The position numbers were made by a program, and so were the translations under genes. Positions 18,130 to 26,715 of a DNA stretch of 64,000 nt are shown piece by piece. Source of the DNA: Psychrobacter sp. NZS113 (GTDB lineage: Bacteria > Pseudomonadota > Gammaproteobacteria > Pseudomonadales > Moraxellaceae); contig NZ_JADYWL010000008.1 in the NCBI RefSeq assembly GCF_015864825.1, positions 62,001 through 126,000 of the forward strand, given 5' to 3'. The notes under the pieces are model-generated. The model was given only the letters and a program-made list of their open reading frames with translations. It had not been told where the DNA came from and made no database searches. The first letter of the stretch is position 1; every line of letters begins with the position of its first letter.

Positions 18130-18693
18130 TTAAAAACGTTTGATACTTTGATCTTTGCCGATATGATCTTGATGTATAGGAAAGTCAGCATGGTCATCGA
18201 ATTGTTTACGGTCTTCGAAATAGCTTTTTAGAGTACGACGTATGGCTTCAAAAGCAATCTCATCCCATGGAATATCTTCTTCGGCAAACAAAGCAGAGTC
18301 AAGGCTTTCAGAACCAATCCCATAAGCACCGTCCTTGAGATCAGCTAAATAAATAGAGTATATTTGCCCGATATCAGGAATATCATATAGGCAATATAAG
18401 TGTGGATTGATAACGACCGCTTCAGCCTCTTCATAGCTCTCACGTGCAGCACCCTCTGCCATGGTCTCCCCATTCTCCATAAAACCTGCTGGTAAAGTCC
18501 ATAAACCATATTGAGGCTCAATGGCACGGCGACATAGCAACACTCGATTTTTATGTACGACAAGTGAACCACAAATAACCTTTGGGTTCTCGTAATGAAT
18601 ATAGTTGCAGTTTGGGCATACCAAGCGCGGTATATTATCTGTAGGTGGTATCTTTCGTTCTGCTTTATGACCGCATTGGAGACAATAGCTCAT
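18130..18693 (-). CDS. Nudix hydrolase with N-terminal zinc ribbon
   Basis: 187 residues. A zinc ribbon has two pairs, CLQC at 4-7 and CPNC at ~26-29. A Nudix domain follows, with the catalytic box beginning GFMENGETMAEGAARESYEE; the usual G after the EE is replaced by Ala-Glu. An N-terminal ribbon plus Nudix fold recalls NudC-type NADH pyrophosphatases, but the protein is shorter and lacks the NudC SQPWPFPxS signature, so the substrate (a nucleoside diphosphate derivative) is not predicted. The start is the ATG at 18693. The C-terminus is hydrophilic and His/Asp-rich. Confidence 0.85.
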   Translation of the reverse strand: MSYCLQCGHKAERKIPPTDNIPRLVCPNCNYIHYENPKVICGSLVVHKNRVLLCRRAIEPQYGLWTLPAGFMENGETMAEGAARESYEEAEAVVINPHLYCLYDIPDIGQIYSIYLADLKDGAYGIGSESLDSALFAEEDIPWDEIAFEAIRRTLKSYFEDRKQFDDHADFPIHQDHIGKDQSIKRF

Positions 18694-19189
18694 ATCAACT
18701 GCCTTGTATAATAATAGTAGGAATCAAAAAATAAGTAAGAAAAAGACGTCATTATTCTAAGAATAATAATTCTTATTGTAGGCTGATAGCCTATCTTGTT
18801 TTCATTTATGGCCAAGCCGTTTATGGTTAAACCATTTATAGCCAAACCGTTTTACATTGGTTAGATCATTGCTTTAACCACATCGCTTTGACCACTTTTA
18901 GCATTTGGCTGTCTTTTATTTAAACTGTTTGGACTCGCTTATAGTCGCCGTGCTTCAGTCTAAGATAACACAAATTTTGTCGTACTAGCAGTGCTCGTAA
19001 AAACAGCCCGTTTGTAGCTGATTAATTTTGATATTCTTACTATGTGCTTGCGAATGCATTATATAAGGAGCCGCGGTCACATAAAGCATGTGCAGTGATA
19101 GCATATATTGCGCTAACATCGACTAACAATAAAAGAGATAACCTTCTCGTAATGATTATGAATAATGATAAAAATACAGGGCAATTATA
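18694..19189. other. Intergenic region between two divergent Nudix genes
   Basis: About 496 bp. It contains overlapping palindromes at 18752-18774 (TTATTC-TAA-GAATAA and AAGAAT-AATA-ATTCTT) close to the leftward gene, and a loosely repeated CCAAGCCGTTTAT/CCAAACCGTTTTA block at 18811-18856. An AT-rich TAATGATTATGAATAATGAT at 19150-19169 is just before the rightward gene. No coding sequence is seen. Confidence 0.4.
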
Positions 19190-19927
19190 ATGCTACTTCC
19201 ACCACAGTCTGTAAGTTTGGATGAATTTTCAGTCGCTGTGCCAACCTTTATTCGTTATCCCACGCTCAGAAGGCTAGCTGAGCGAGTTCAACGTGAAACT
19301 TTAAATACCGTTACTGGTTCAATAATGCCTGACTCTTATCAGGGTTCTCAAAGTGCTCGTCTTTTAGACAGTTTGTATCAAACACCGATTGCGGATGCAT
19401 CAGTATTGGTAGCCATTACTCATGAGCGTCACCCTAAGTTGCTACTGACGCTTCGGGCTGCTCATATGAACAGTCATGCGGGCGAGGTGTCTTGTGTGGG
19501 CGGTAAACATGATCAGGGCGATGGCAATAACGTCATCACAGCTTTACGTGAAGCCTGTGAAGAGACGGCACTACCGTCTAATAAAGTCCAATTACTCGGC
19601 CAACTGCCTATTCAGACTTCCAAGAGCGGCATGAGTGTCAGACCTATCGTTGCGCTCATTGCCCCAGATCTGATATTGGTACCAGAACCTGGAGAAATCT
19701 CACGCATTTTTTGGGCAGATTTTGAGTCGTTAGTCACTCAGCCTACTGTAGAGTATGCCGTGGAATATGCGATACAAGATGAAAAGGCGACCATCCTCAC
19801 GCCCAGTTGGCAAGTGGATGGTGAAACAGTATGGGGGCTGACAGGTCGAGTGATTGCTAGCTTATTAGAGACGGGCTTTGATCGGCAGCTTGACTGGTAC
19901 TACCGTATACAAGACACAAGGCTATAG
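19190..19927 (+). CDS. CoA pyrophosphatase (NudL-like Nudix hydrolase)
   Basis: 245 residues. The family-specific UPF0035 block LLTLRAAHMNSHAGEVSCVG runs directly into the Nudix box GKHDQGD...ALREACEETAL. This combination is typical of NudL/YeaB CoA hydrolases, which split CoA or its derivatives into phosphopantetheine and 3',5'-ADP. The family's LxRS.HxGQ-type segment is here LRAAHMNSHAGEVS, with Glu in place of Gln. An N-terminal extension of ~70 residues is hydrophilic. A 108-bp repeat element begins 16 bp after the stop. The gene is monocistronic. Confidence 0.86.
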   Translation: MLLPPQSVSLDEFSVAVPTFIRYPTLRRLAERVQRETLNTVTGSIMPDSYQGSQSARLLDSLYQTPIADASVLVAITHERHPKLLLTLRAAHMNSHAGEVSCVGGKHDQGDGNNVITALREACEETALPSNKVQLLGQLPIQTSKSGMSVRPIVALIAPDLILVPEPGEISRIFWADFESLVTQPTVEYAVEYAIQDEKATILTPSWQVDGETVWGLTGRVIASLLETGFDRQLDWYYRIQDTRL

Positions 19928-19942
19928 CTTTTAATATAAGGC

Positions 19943-20050
19943 TATAGTCAATCCTCTATAAATTGGCTACGGTGTCAGTCTCACTTAGTCTACTAGCTGT
20001 AGTACTTTCACTCGCCTTCATTGTATCCAAATTATATTGAACCGATTATA
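19943..20050 (+). repeat. MITE-like element, variant of the ~107-bp family
   Basis: It begins TATAGTCAATCCTCTATAAA and ends ATTGAACCGATTATA. Both ends match the ends of the copies at 39689, 41117 and 62909, and the length (108 bp) is nearly the same, but the middle is different. The ends are imperfect inverted repeats of each other. It lies just after the CoA pyrophosphatase stop codon, like its relatives. It may be a second subfamily sharing the mobilisable ends. Confidence 0.7.
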
Positions 20051-20060
20051 TTATGATCAT

Positions 20061-21401
20061 TTACTTATAGTAGTCATCGTTTTTCTTTAGCCACCAATTC
20101 ATATTATCTTGGCGCTTGAATCGGAAGGCTTCTAGTTTTTTAGCAACACTCTGATTGTGCTGGCGTGCGGTATCTAGTGCAAATAAAATAGGCACAGAAG
20201 ACAGAACGCCAAAACGTATCTTAGATTTCGGTAAATCTAGCCCATCACCAATATCATCGCCAACCAACGTACGTGTCACGCTGGCATTGACCATTTCAAC
20301 GAAGCGTCCACGTCTATTGTCTTCGCCCATGAGCTGGCGTGGTAAGTCGTGTAGCGCTTTTGCCAGTGGCTGTCCCATCTTAAAATCAAGCTGTTGGATA
20401 GAGAGGTAGGTATAGAGCCACTCCCAACAGGCGGCTTCATCTTTTGGCAAGCGATCTAAATCAACGCCCATCCAGTAGCTGGCCAGATTCCATAAATGCA
20501 GAATACCTTCTGCTTCTTCGCTGCTGATGCGTGCACCTAGTAGTCGTAGTCCGCGCATAATCAATAATGAGAACTGTAAATGCGTGGCAATCATGTCGGT
20601 TTGATTGATGGGGATGCCCCAATAGTCAGTATTCCAACTGCCATCAGGATTACGGTGCTGATCTACCTCTGCTATGACGCCAGTGGCAGCATTGCCTTTA
20701 CCTTTCAGCAGGTTTTGCCGTACTAAGGTATGAATTTGACGCACCTTGATAGACTGTCGCCAGCCTTCAGAGCCAATAGCTAACACTTGATCAATAGGTT
20801 TTTGGTCATTGCTCACGTTCGACCGTGGATGTTCAGAGACAGACAAGATATAAGCATAGGTGCGCATCAGGCGAGGTAGGGCATCGTGCATCAATGCGCC
20901 AGTCTGAATCAGTGGCAAAGACAGAGCAGGGATGCTATAGCCTGCCATCAATGCGACATTACGCAATAGCCAAATGAGCATGAGTGGATAACGGCGATAG
21001 GCGACCGCACCAATTTGCGCCAGCTTGGGATCGAACCAATCAGGATGGCTGCCAAACTGCGCTGTTAACGCATTGAATGAGGCGTTTTGTGTGAGGTCAC
21101 TATCTACTTTTCCATCGATGATTAATTGCTGTAATGGCTTTGCAAAACGAATACCATCATTAGCCAATGCGTCTGCTAGCGGGTCACCAATGTCGTAGCC
21201 TGCGACGATTTCATCTAATAAGTCTTGCGAGATGACAAAGTTTTTGGGTAATAAATAACGTTTGATGCGCTTTAAGACTTGTAGGTCGCTGTGGTCATCT
21301 ATCGCAGTGGTACGCCCATGACGTAGATAAGATTCTACTGACGGCTGCTTGTGGGGTAAGGTGCTATCAGGAGATTTTTTATTGATATCGATTGAATCCA
21401 T
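20061..21401 (-). CDS. DUF2236 / MpaB-type (rubber-oxygenase-like) oxygenase family protein
   Basis: 446 residues. The central helical region contains IRFAKPLQQL, the block GSEGWRQSIKVRQIHTLVRQ, and WGIPINQTDMIATHLQFSLL, which fit the DUF2236 / 'ER-bound oxygenase MpaB / rubber oxygenase Lcp' catalytic domain. Lcp members bind a b-type haem through a conserved histidine; RQIH or THLQF are candidate sites here, but I cannot assign the ligand. There is no Tat or Sec signal, unlike secreted Lcp. The substrate is unknown. A DUF2799 lipoprotein gene lies 41 bp upstream on the same strand, so the two are probably co-transcribed. Confidence 0.78.
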   Translation of the reverse strand: MDSIDINKKSPDSTLPHKQPSVESYLRHGRTTAIDDHSDLQVLKRIKRYLLPKNFVISQDLLDEIVAGYDIGDPLADALANDGIRFAKPLQQLIIDGKVDSDLTQNASFNALTAQFGSHPDWFDPKLAQIGAVAYRRYPLMLIWLLRNVALMAGYSIPALSLPLIQTGALMHDALPRLMRTYAYILSVSEHPRSNVSNDQKPIDQVLAIGSEGWRQSIKVRQIHTLVRQNLLKGKGNAATGVIAEVDQHRNPDGSWNTDYWGIPINQTDMIATHLQFSLLIMRGLRLLGARISSEEAEGILHLWNLASYWMGVDLDRLPKDEAACWEWLYTYLSIQQLDFKMGQPLAKALHDLPRQLMGEDNRRGRFVEMVNASVTRTLVGDDIGDGLDLPKSKIRFGVLSSVPILFALDTARQHNQSVAKKLEAFRFKRQDNMNWWLKKNDDYYK

Positions 21402-21442
21402 ATTTATCGAGTGCCGTTATGGTTAGGCTTTTTCATCACGCC

Positions 21443-22027
21443 CTAATGTATATTGTTCTGATTTAATGAGTCCAATTGCCTTTGCCTGTCATCGATATGA
21501 CGTTTGATTTGGCGTCGCTCATCAGCGAGTAATAGTAAACGTGCACGTGCCTCTTTTTCATTGGCAAAGCCTAGCATCGCACCACCTTCCAACTTATCGA
21601 ATTCTTCTTGATATTCTTCTAACAGTCTTTTGTCACTATCTAGTTGATTTTCTAGATTATAGTACTCTAAACCACGCTGATTGGCTTGTTGTAGATTGCT
21701 CGCTATGGCGACTGGGCAGACATTATTGAGCTTACGTCCGCGTCTGCCAAGGTTATAGGCATTGTCAGTGATGCAGTATTGTTTGAGTCCTAACTGGCGA
21801 CCGCGCTCCCATGCTTGATAGTCAGGAGCCACGCTGGCCTTGGCACAGGCTTTGGCATGTGATGCTAAGCGGTCTGATGGATAGCCTGCGACGCCATCAT
21901 TATAGCCAATAGCCTGCCAGTCGCCGATGAGGCATTCTTGCTTAGAGAGAGTGGCGCATCCTGATAGTAGAGAAATGCTACCAATGATAGCCATACTTGA
22001 CGAGAGCCGCTGTATAAACCGTCGCAT
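21443..22027 (-). CDS. DUF2799 lipoprotein
   Basis: 194 residues with a lipoprotein signal peptide: RR, a hydrophobic core, and the lipobox LLSGC with C24 as the lipidated residue. The mature part repeats a DUF2799-like pattern (GDWQAIGYNDGVAGYP, then AWERGRQLGLKQYC, then QQANQRGLEYYNLE) and ends in a charged coiled coil (~135-190). Cysteines after C24 may form disulfides. It is an outer-membrane or periplasmic lipoprotein of unknown role. It lies upstream of, and probably in an operon with, the DUF2236 gene. Confidence 0.83.
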   Translation of the reverse strand: MRRFIQRLSSSMAIIGSISLLSGCATLSKQECLIGDWQAIGYNDGVAGYPSDRLASHAKACAKASVAPDYQAWERGRQLGLKQYCITDNAYNLGRRGRKLNNVCPVAIASNLQQANQRGLEYYNLENQLDSDKRLLEEYQEEFDKLEGGAMLGFANEKEARARLLLLADERRQIKRHIDDRQRQLDSLNQNNIH

Positions 22028-22189
22028 CCTTGTCTCCTATAGCGATGTGTCTGAATTTAAATATCCTTAAGTCAGAGCATTTTTAAGCAAAGCATCCTTA
22101 AACCAAAAACTCTTAAGCAGAAATACCTTGAAGGCTCGGGCAATGTGCCACTTATTTGCTATATCGCTCTTAAGTGGCTTGCCTTATTA

Positions 22190-23392
22190 TCAATGCGGAC
22201 GAGTCAAATCAACTGACGTGCCACTTACATTGTCTTTCAAGCTGACTTTGAGCATTAAGTAACCAGCCACACCAGAGACGATTGAACCCATGATGATACC
22301 TAAGCGCTCATCGAACATGGCAGTGTCGCCAGCGAATGCTAAGCCACCGATAAATAAGCTCATGGTAAAGCCAACACCGCATAGTAAAGCAGCGCCATAA
22401 ACCTGCTTATAGTTCATGCCTCTAGGCATCGTTGAGATACCAAGTTTAAAGATTAACCAGCACATGACCATCACACCAACTTGCTTACCGATGAATAGAC
22501 CAGCAGCGATACCCAGCGGGACAGAGTGGAACAATTCTGCTAATCCTGCACCTTTGAGTGATATGCCTGAGTTGGCAAATGCAAATAATGGCAAGATACC
22601 AAAGGCAACGGTATTGTGCAGATCGTGTTCTAACTCCTCAAGCGGAGAATGCTCAGGATCCGTACGGTCAAACATAGGAATAAACAGTGCTAAGACCACA
22701 CCAGCCAGAGTGGCATGAATGCCAGACTTGAGTACGGCGACCCACATAATCACACCGATGAGTAGATAAGGCGTGATACTAGTGACGTTGCGGCGATTAA
22801 GGATATATAAGAAAGGCAGACATAACGCGGCTAATGCCAATGACTGTAATGACAAATCACTGGTATAAAATAAAGCGATAATCAAAATCGCACCGATATC
22901 ATCAAAGATAGCAATCGATACTAAGAATACTTTTAGGGAGTTGGGAACGCGGTTGCCTAGTAAGCTTAAGATACCAAGTGCAAATGCAATATCTGTGGCC
23001 GCAGGAATCGCCCATCCTTTCCAAAACTCAGGCTCATTATAGTTAAAGAGTAGGTAAACGATCGCGGGGGCAATCATGCCGCCCAATGCCGCGCCCGCTG
23101 GTAGTATGATTTGTTTGACGTTAGATAGCTCGCCAATTAAGACTTCGCGTTTGAGCTCAAGGCCGACTAAGAAAAAGAAAATCGCCATTAGACCATCGTT
23201 GATCCAATGATGCGCGTCTTTCGCGATAGCAAATTCACCGATTTGGATAGCAACAGGGGCATGGATAAAGCCTTCATACCACGTATTAAGAGGGGAGTTA
23301 GCAATAATCATTGCAGCAATAGCAGCCAATGCTAAGACAATACCGCCTGCCGCCTCAAACTCAAAAAATGCTTTAATCCTTCGTATTGCCAT
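22190..23392 (-). CDS. nhaA: Na+/H+ antiporter NhaA
   Basis: 400 residues from the ATG at 23392, chosen because GAGGA precedes it at 5 bp; an in-frame TTG eight codons upstream is less likely. It has about twelve membrane segments. The ion-binding pair is the Asp-Asp in IFDDIGAIL, preceded by the conserved [12 protein letters not shown] block of the discontinuous helix. It exchanges internal Na+ (or Li+) for external protons in an electrogenic way, giving salt and alkaline tolerance. Length and motifs are normal. It is monocistronic, and divergent from a TSUP gene 490 bp away. Confidence 0.97.
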   Translation of the reverse strand: MAIRRIKAFFEFEAAGGIVLALAAIAAMIIANSPLNTWYEGFIHAPVAIQIGEFAIAKDAHHWINDGLMAIFFFLVGLELKREVLIGELSNVKQIILPAGAALGGMIAPAIVYLLFNYNEPEFWKGWAIPAATDIAFALGILSLLGNRVPNSLKVFLVSIAIFDDIGAILIIALFYTSDLSLQSLALAALCLPFLYILNRRNVTSITPYLLIGVIMWVAVLKSGIHATLAGVVLALFIPMFDRTDPEHSPLEELEHDLHNTVAFGILPLFAFANSGISLKGAGLAELFHSVPLGIAAGLFIGKQVGVMVMCWLIFKLGISTMPRGMNYKQVYGAALLCGVGFTMSLFIGGLAFAGDTAMFDERLGIIMGSIVSGVAGYLMLKVSLKDNVSGTSVDLTRPH

Positions 23393-23882
23393 ATCATCCT
23401 CATTTGCTAAATACAATTTACTAAATAGTTCAATAACTTCAAATATCTATACTACTGCTCTCAACGATATAGTAGCCAGACAACAACAGTTTCTCATACT
23501 CTTATTAATATACACAACAAAATACGTCAATCAAAAGCCATTCGCTCAGCTCCGCACATTAGTAATAGCAATGTGACAAAGTTGATGTCATAGGCGAAAG
23601 CGCAGCCAGTCGATACATTCTTTAATCAGACTGCTTTTATCTTGCATATTTGGTAAGTGGTTAGACAAATTTAACAGACTTTGCCATGTTTTTGGTTTTT
23701 TTTAGCCCTTTATCTCTATAATGAGCGACATTAGTAAAACCAATAGCTACCCTAAAAGCTACTTCAACAGCAATTTTAATAACAATATTAATAGAAATGC
23801 TAATAGCAGTATTTTAAATCTAACTTCCAAAGCCGATTTTTAGGGCTTTCTTTTTTTATTATAAATTTTGCAGGTCAGTGTC
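23393..23882. other. Intergenic region between nhaA and TSUP gene
   Basis: 490 bp between divergent genes. The left part is probably the nhaA promoter and leader. The right part holds a TATAAT and a terminator-like hairpin in front of the TSUP gene (see the next entry). No coding sequence is seen. Confidence 0.4.
23692..23858 (+). promoter_or_regulatory. Promoter and leader with an intrinsic terminator before the TSUP gene
   Basis: TATAAT at 23717-23722 has TTGGTT 19 bp upstream. About 105 bp later, AAAGCC (23829-23834) pairs with GGCTTT (23843-23848), followed by a TTTTTTT run. The gene's Shine-Dalgarno and ATG (23883) lie just beyond. A terminator inside a 5' leader between divergent genes suggests attenuation, a riboswitch-like control, or a small RNA of ~130 nt. 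No known riboswitch fold is recognised. Confidence 0.45.
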
Positions 23883-24638
23883 ATGGACTTATCACTTTCA
23901 CTAGAAGTCATTTTAATGCTTACGGCTGTGGCAGCGTTGGCAGGATTTATTGATGCCATCGCGGGCGGCGGTGGTTTACTGACCATACCAGCCATGCTAT
24001 TGGCTAATATCCCACCAGTACTCACGCTAGGTACTAATAAGCTACAAGCGGCATCAGGTGCATTAGCAGCATCCATTACGATGATTCGAAAAGGTGTCGT
24101 AAAGCCGCAACGTATAAAAGTAGGTATTATTGCTGCTTTTATTGGTTCCGTTATCGGTACGATTGCCGTTCAGATGTCGCCACCGGATTTGCTCGAAAAG
24201 CTGATTCCGTTTTTGATTGCCGCTATTGGTATCTATACGTTGTTTGCGCCTAGACTTGGTGAAGTAGAAGCAGCACCACGCATATCCGAAAGTAAATGGC
24301 AAAAAGTCGTTGCACCAATCATTGGTTTTTATGATGGTTATATTGGGCCAGGTACAGGTATGTTTTTTGCGCTCGGTAATGTGGCGTTACGCGGTCGACA
24401 GATTATAGAAGCGACAGGCGCCGCAAAAGTATTGAATCTATCTACCAATGTAGGCTCGTTAATCTTCTTTATCTTAGGCGGTAATGTCTTGTGGAAAGTA
24501 GGGCTAGCGATGATGGTTGGACAAACGATAGGGGCGTATTTTGGCTCTCACATGGTGGTCAAGGGCGGTAGTAAGCTGATTCGTCCGATGATTGTGGTGG
24601 TGTGTTTGGCGATGATTACTAAATACGTATTTGGCTAA
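23883..24638 (+). CDS. TSUP family (TauE/SafE) membrane transporter
   Basis: 251 residues from the ATG at 23883; an in-frame TTG five codons earlier is less likely. It has about eight hydrophobic segments in two halves. The opening block GFIDAIAGGGGLLTIPAMLL and the mid-protein GFYDGYIGPGTGMFFALG are the two repeated TauE/SafE (DUF81) signature motifs. Members export sulfite, sulfoacetate or other organosulfur anions; the substrate here is unknown. The preceding leader carries a terminator hairpin. Three bases after the stop, a 174-bp mobile-like repeat begins. Confidence 0.88.
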   Translation: MDLSLSLEVILMLTAVAALAGFIDAIAGGGGLLTIPAMLLANIPPVLTLGTNKLQAASGALAASITMIRKGVVKPQRIKVGIIAAFIGSVIGTIAVQMSPPDLLEKLIPFLIAAIGIYTLFAPRLGEVEAAPRISESKWQKVVAPIIGFYDGYIGPGTGMFFALGNVALRGRQIIEATGAAKVLNLSTNVGSLIFFILGGNVLWKVGLAMMVGQTIGAYFGSHMVVKGGSKLIRPMIVVVCLAMITKYVFG

Positions 24639-24640
24639 TC

Positions 24641-24814
24641 TAGGGCGTGTCATCAATTAGCACATTAATGCATTTAGTGGCCTTAAAATGGCTAAATTTT
24701 GCTAAACATCGTCAGTAATTTTGTCGATATGTTCATATTAACGGCAGTTTCTTCCTTGTTTATCTACAATTTTTCTCATTTTAAGCCTCACAATCTAATT
24801 GATGACAGGCCCTA
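24641..24814 (+). mobile_element. 174-bp MITE-like element, copy 1
   Basis: The left end TAGGGCGTGTCATCAATTAG is the inverted complement of the right end CTAATTGATGACAGGCCCTA, with one mismatch and an extra C/G pair outside. The element is non-coding. A second copy of exactly the same length, with related ends and a shared interior core (AAATGGCTAAAT.TTGC.AAAC), lies at 39874-40047 in the same orientation. The ends include TA, consistent with a TA target as used by several IS groups. It starts 3 bp after the TSUP stop codon. Confidence 0.85.
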
Positions 24815-24867
24815 GTCAATTCACTATGAAAGAGTGACAGCGTTCACCTCGCTTGAAGTATAAAACA
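24813..24867 (+). repeat. Truncated copy of the ~107-bp repeat
   Basis: Beginning with the last TA of the 174-bp element, the sequence TAGTCAATTCACTATGAAAG and the block TCACCTCGCTTGAAGTAT match the left half of the copies at 39689, 41117 and (reversed) 62909. The right half is missing and a terminator follows immediately. Confidence 0.7.
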
Positions 24868-24868
24868 T

Positions 24869-24906
24869 AAAAAACCCCAGTCTTATAAATTAGACTGGGG
24901 TTTTTT
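24869..24906. terminator. Bidirectional intrinsic terminator
   Basis: AAAAAACCCCAGTCT pairs with AGACTGGGGTTTTTT around a short loop between the convergent TSUP and symporter genes. Confidence 0.95.
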
Positions 24907-24941
24907 ATGGAACAATGATACGGGTAGACCGTTAGTCATTG

Positions 24942-26315
24942 CTAGTCTTTTTTAACATCATCGTATTCGCTACCCATGATGCCATCACTAAAGACTTCAG
25001 AGAATTCACGCTCGTTGTCTTCATCAATATGACCATCGAACACATCCTTTGCACCAGCATTAGGATCGTTATAAATAGCCAAATCCATTTTACCTTCTGA
25101 TTTTGCTACGATGGCTGTCACAGCAGCATCACCACCAACGTTCACAGCAGTACGTAACATGTCAAGAATACGATCCACACCTAAGATTAAGCCAATACCT
25201 TCGATAGGCAAGCCAACTTGTGCAAATACCATCGATAGCATGATCAGACCAACACCCGGTACACCAGCGGTACCGACAGAGGCCAATACCGACATTAAGA
25301 TAACGGTTAGATATTCGGTTACACCCAAATCAATACCATAAATATTGGCAATGAAGATGGTCGCTGTACCCTGCATGATTGCCGTACCATCCATGTTGAT
25401 GGTGGCACCAAAAGGAACGGTAAACGAGGCAACAGAGTTATTCACACCCATACGCTTAGTAACGGTACGCAAGGTAATAGGAATCGTTGCGTTCGAGCTT
25501 GAGGTACTGAATGCAAAAATCTGTACTTCGCGCATTTTTGCCAAAAAGGTTTTGATCGATAAGCCTGAACCGACTTTGAGTACAATCATCATGGTGATAA
25601 AGAAATGGAACGCCAATGAGCCGATCAATACAGCCACATAACCCAGCAATGACCAAATCAAATCTAAGCCAAGCTCTGCCATGGCTTTAGTCAATAGTGC
25701 AAATACACCGTAAGGTGCTAGGTTCATAATGATTGTCACCATCTTTAAGATGACTTCATTGATGAGTTCTAAACTTTTAACCAAGCCTTTAGCAGGCTTG
25801 CCAACCATCAAGATACTGACACCAATCAAAATCGCAAAGAAAATGATGGATAACATATCGCCATTGGCCATCGCGCTGATGGGATTGGATGGAATAATAT
25901 TAGAGAATACATCAAGCAAAGGTGGCGCTGATGCTGCTTCAAAGGTAGCATCTGTACCAATGTCCATACCTTTACCAATACCAAACAGAATGCCAAGTCC
26001 AATCGCCGTTGCAATAGCAAGTGCGGTGGTGAACATATAGATCATAAAGGTTTTGGTACCGATACGACCAAGCAGACGAATATCACCAATACCGCAAACA
26101 CCGCAAATCAATGAGATAAGTACGAGCGGTACGACCAACATTTTGAGTGAGTTAACAAATAGCTTACCAATAATAGCGAGGAAACCGTTTGTAATGTAGG
26201 TATTAACAAAACCGCCTTCAGCGTTTAGTCCTGAATAGTTTATAAACAAACCCAGTATGATACCGAGCGCCATGGCAACCATGATCTTGCCTGTCAGTCC
26301 CATATTTTTCCACAT
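24942..26315 (-). CDS. Dicarboxylate/amino acid:cation symporter (DAACS family)
   Basis: 457 residues from the ATG at 26315, which has AAGGATAGAGG upstream; the longer frame has no such site. It has about eight membrane helices plus two re-entrant hairpins. Signature motifs are the Ser-rich STSSSNATIPIT (hairpin 1), NMDGTA (helix 7) and DRILDMLRTAVNVGGDA (helix 8), which hold the substrate and sodium in GltPh/GltP/DctA relatives. Substrates are glutamate/aspartate or C4-dicarboxylates; the exact one cannot be told. The C-terminal ~45 residues are acidic (DEDNEREF...) and are not part of the transport domain. Confidence 0.92.
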   Translation of the reverse strand: MWKNMGLTGKIMVAMALGIILGLFINYSGLNAEGGFVNTYITNGFLAIIGKLFVNSLKMLVVPLVLISLICGVCGIGDIRLLGRIGTKTFMIYMFTTALAIATAIGLGILFGIGKGMDIGTDATFEAASAPPLLDVFSNIIPSNPISAMANGDMLSIIFFAILIGVSILMVGKPAKGLVKSLELINEVILKMVTIIMNLAPYGVFALLTKAMAELGLDLIWSLLGYVAVLIGSLAFHFFITMMIVLKVGSGLSIKTFLAKMREVQIFAFSTSSSNATIPITLRTVTKRMGVNNSVASFTVPFGATINMDGTAIMQGTATIFIANIYGIDLGVTEYLTVILMSVLASVGTAGVPGVGLIMLSMVFAQVGLPIEGIGLILGVDRILDMLRTAVNVGGDAAVTAIVAKSEGKMDLAIYNDPNAGAKDVFDGHIDEDNEREFSEVFSDGIMGSEYDDVKKD

Positions 26316-26715
26316 AACCTCTATCCTTTTGTGTACAACGTCCAATAGCAGGTATGGCAATAAATCAATGCATAAATGATTGCTGTTTCTACACCCGATC
26401 TTGCTACGTCTATAAATTTTGATTGGTCATTTTATGTCAGGTTCTCAAACAATATAAAATAATTGTTAAGGTAACTGCAACATTTTTTTATGATTCAGCC
26501 GAGATAAACCCAATGATAAAGCTGCTTATAAGGCTACCTACGATTTGAAGTGAGCAGATAATACTGCTTTTTTCCACTAATGATAAGCAAAAGTTTTTGT
26601 TTGTAACCAAAAAAAAGACTGCCCAAATTGGACAGTCTTTTTAAATCAAACAATAGTTATGTGGTATTTGATATTTCTACGTCTTGAACGCAGTCACATT
26701 TATATATTGCTGTGT
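26316..26715. other. Intergenic region between symporter and fadE
   Basis: 400 bp between two leftward genes. It holds the fadE-side terminator at 26609-26645 and presumably the symporter promoter in the AT-rich part near 26400-26480. No coding sequence is seen. Confidence 0.4.
26609..26645. terminator. Intrinsic terminator downstream of fadE
   Basis: AAAAAGACTG pairs with CAGTCTTTTT around CCCAAATTGGA, with an A run on one side and a T run on the other. Confidence 0.88.
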
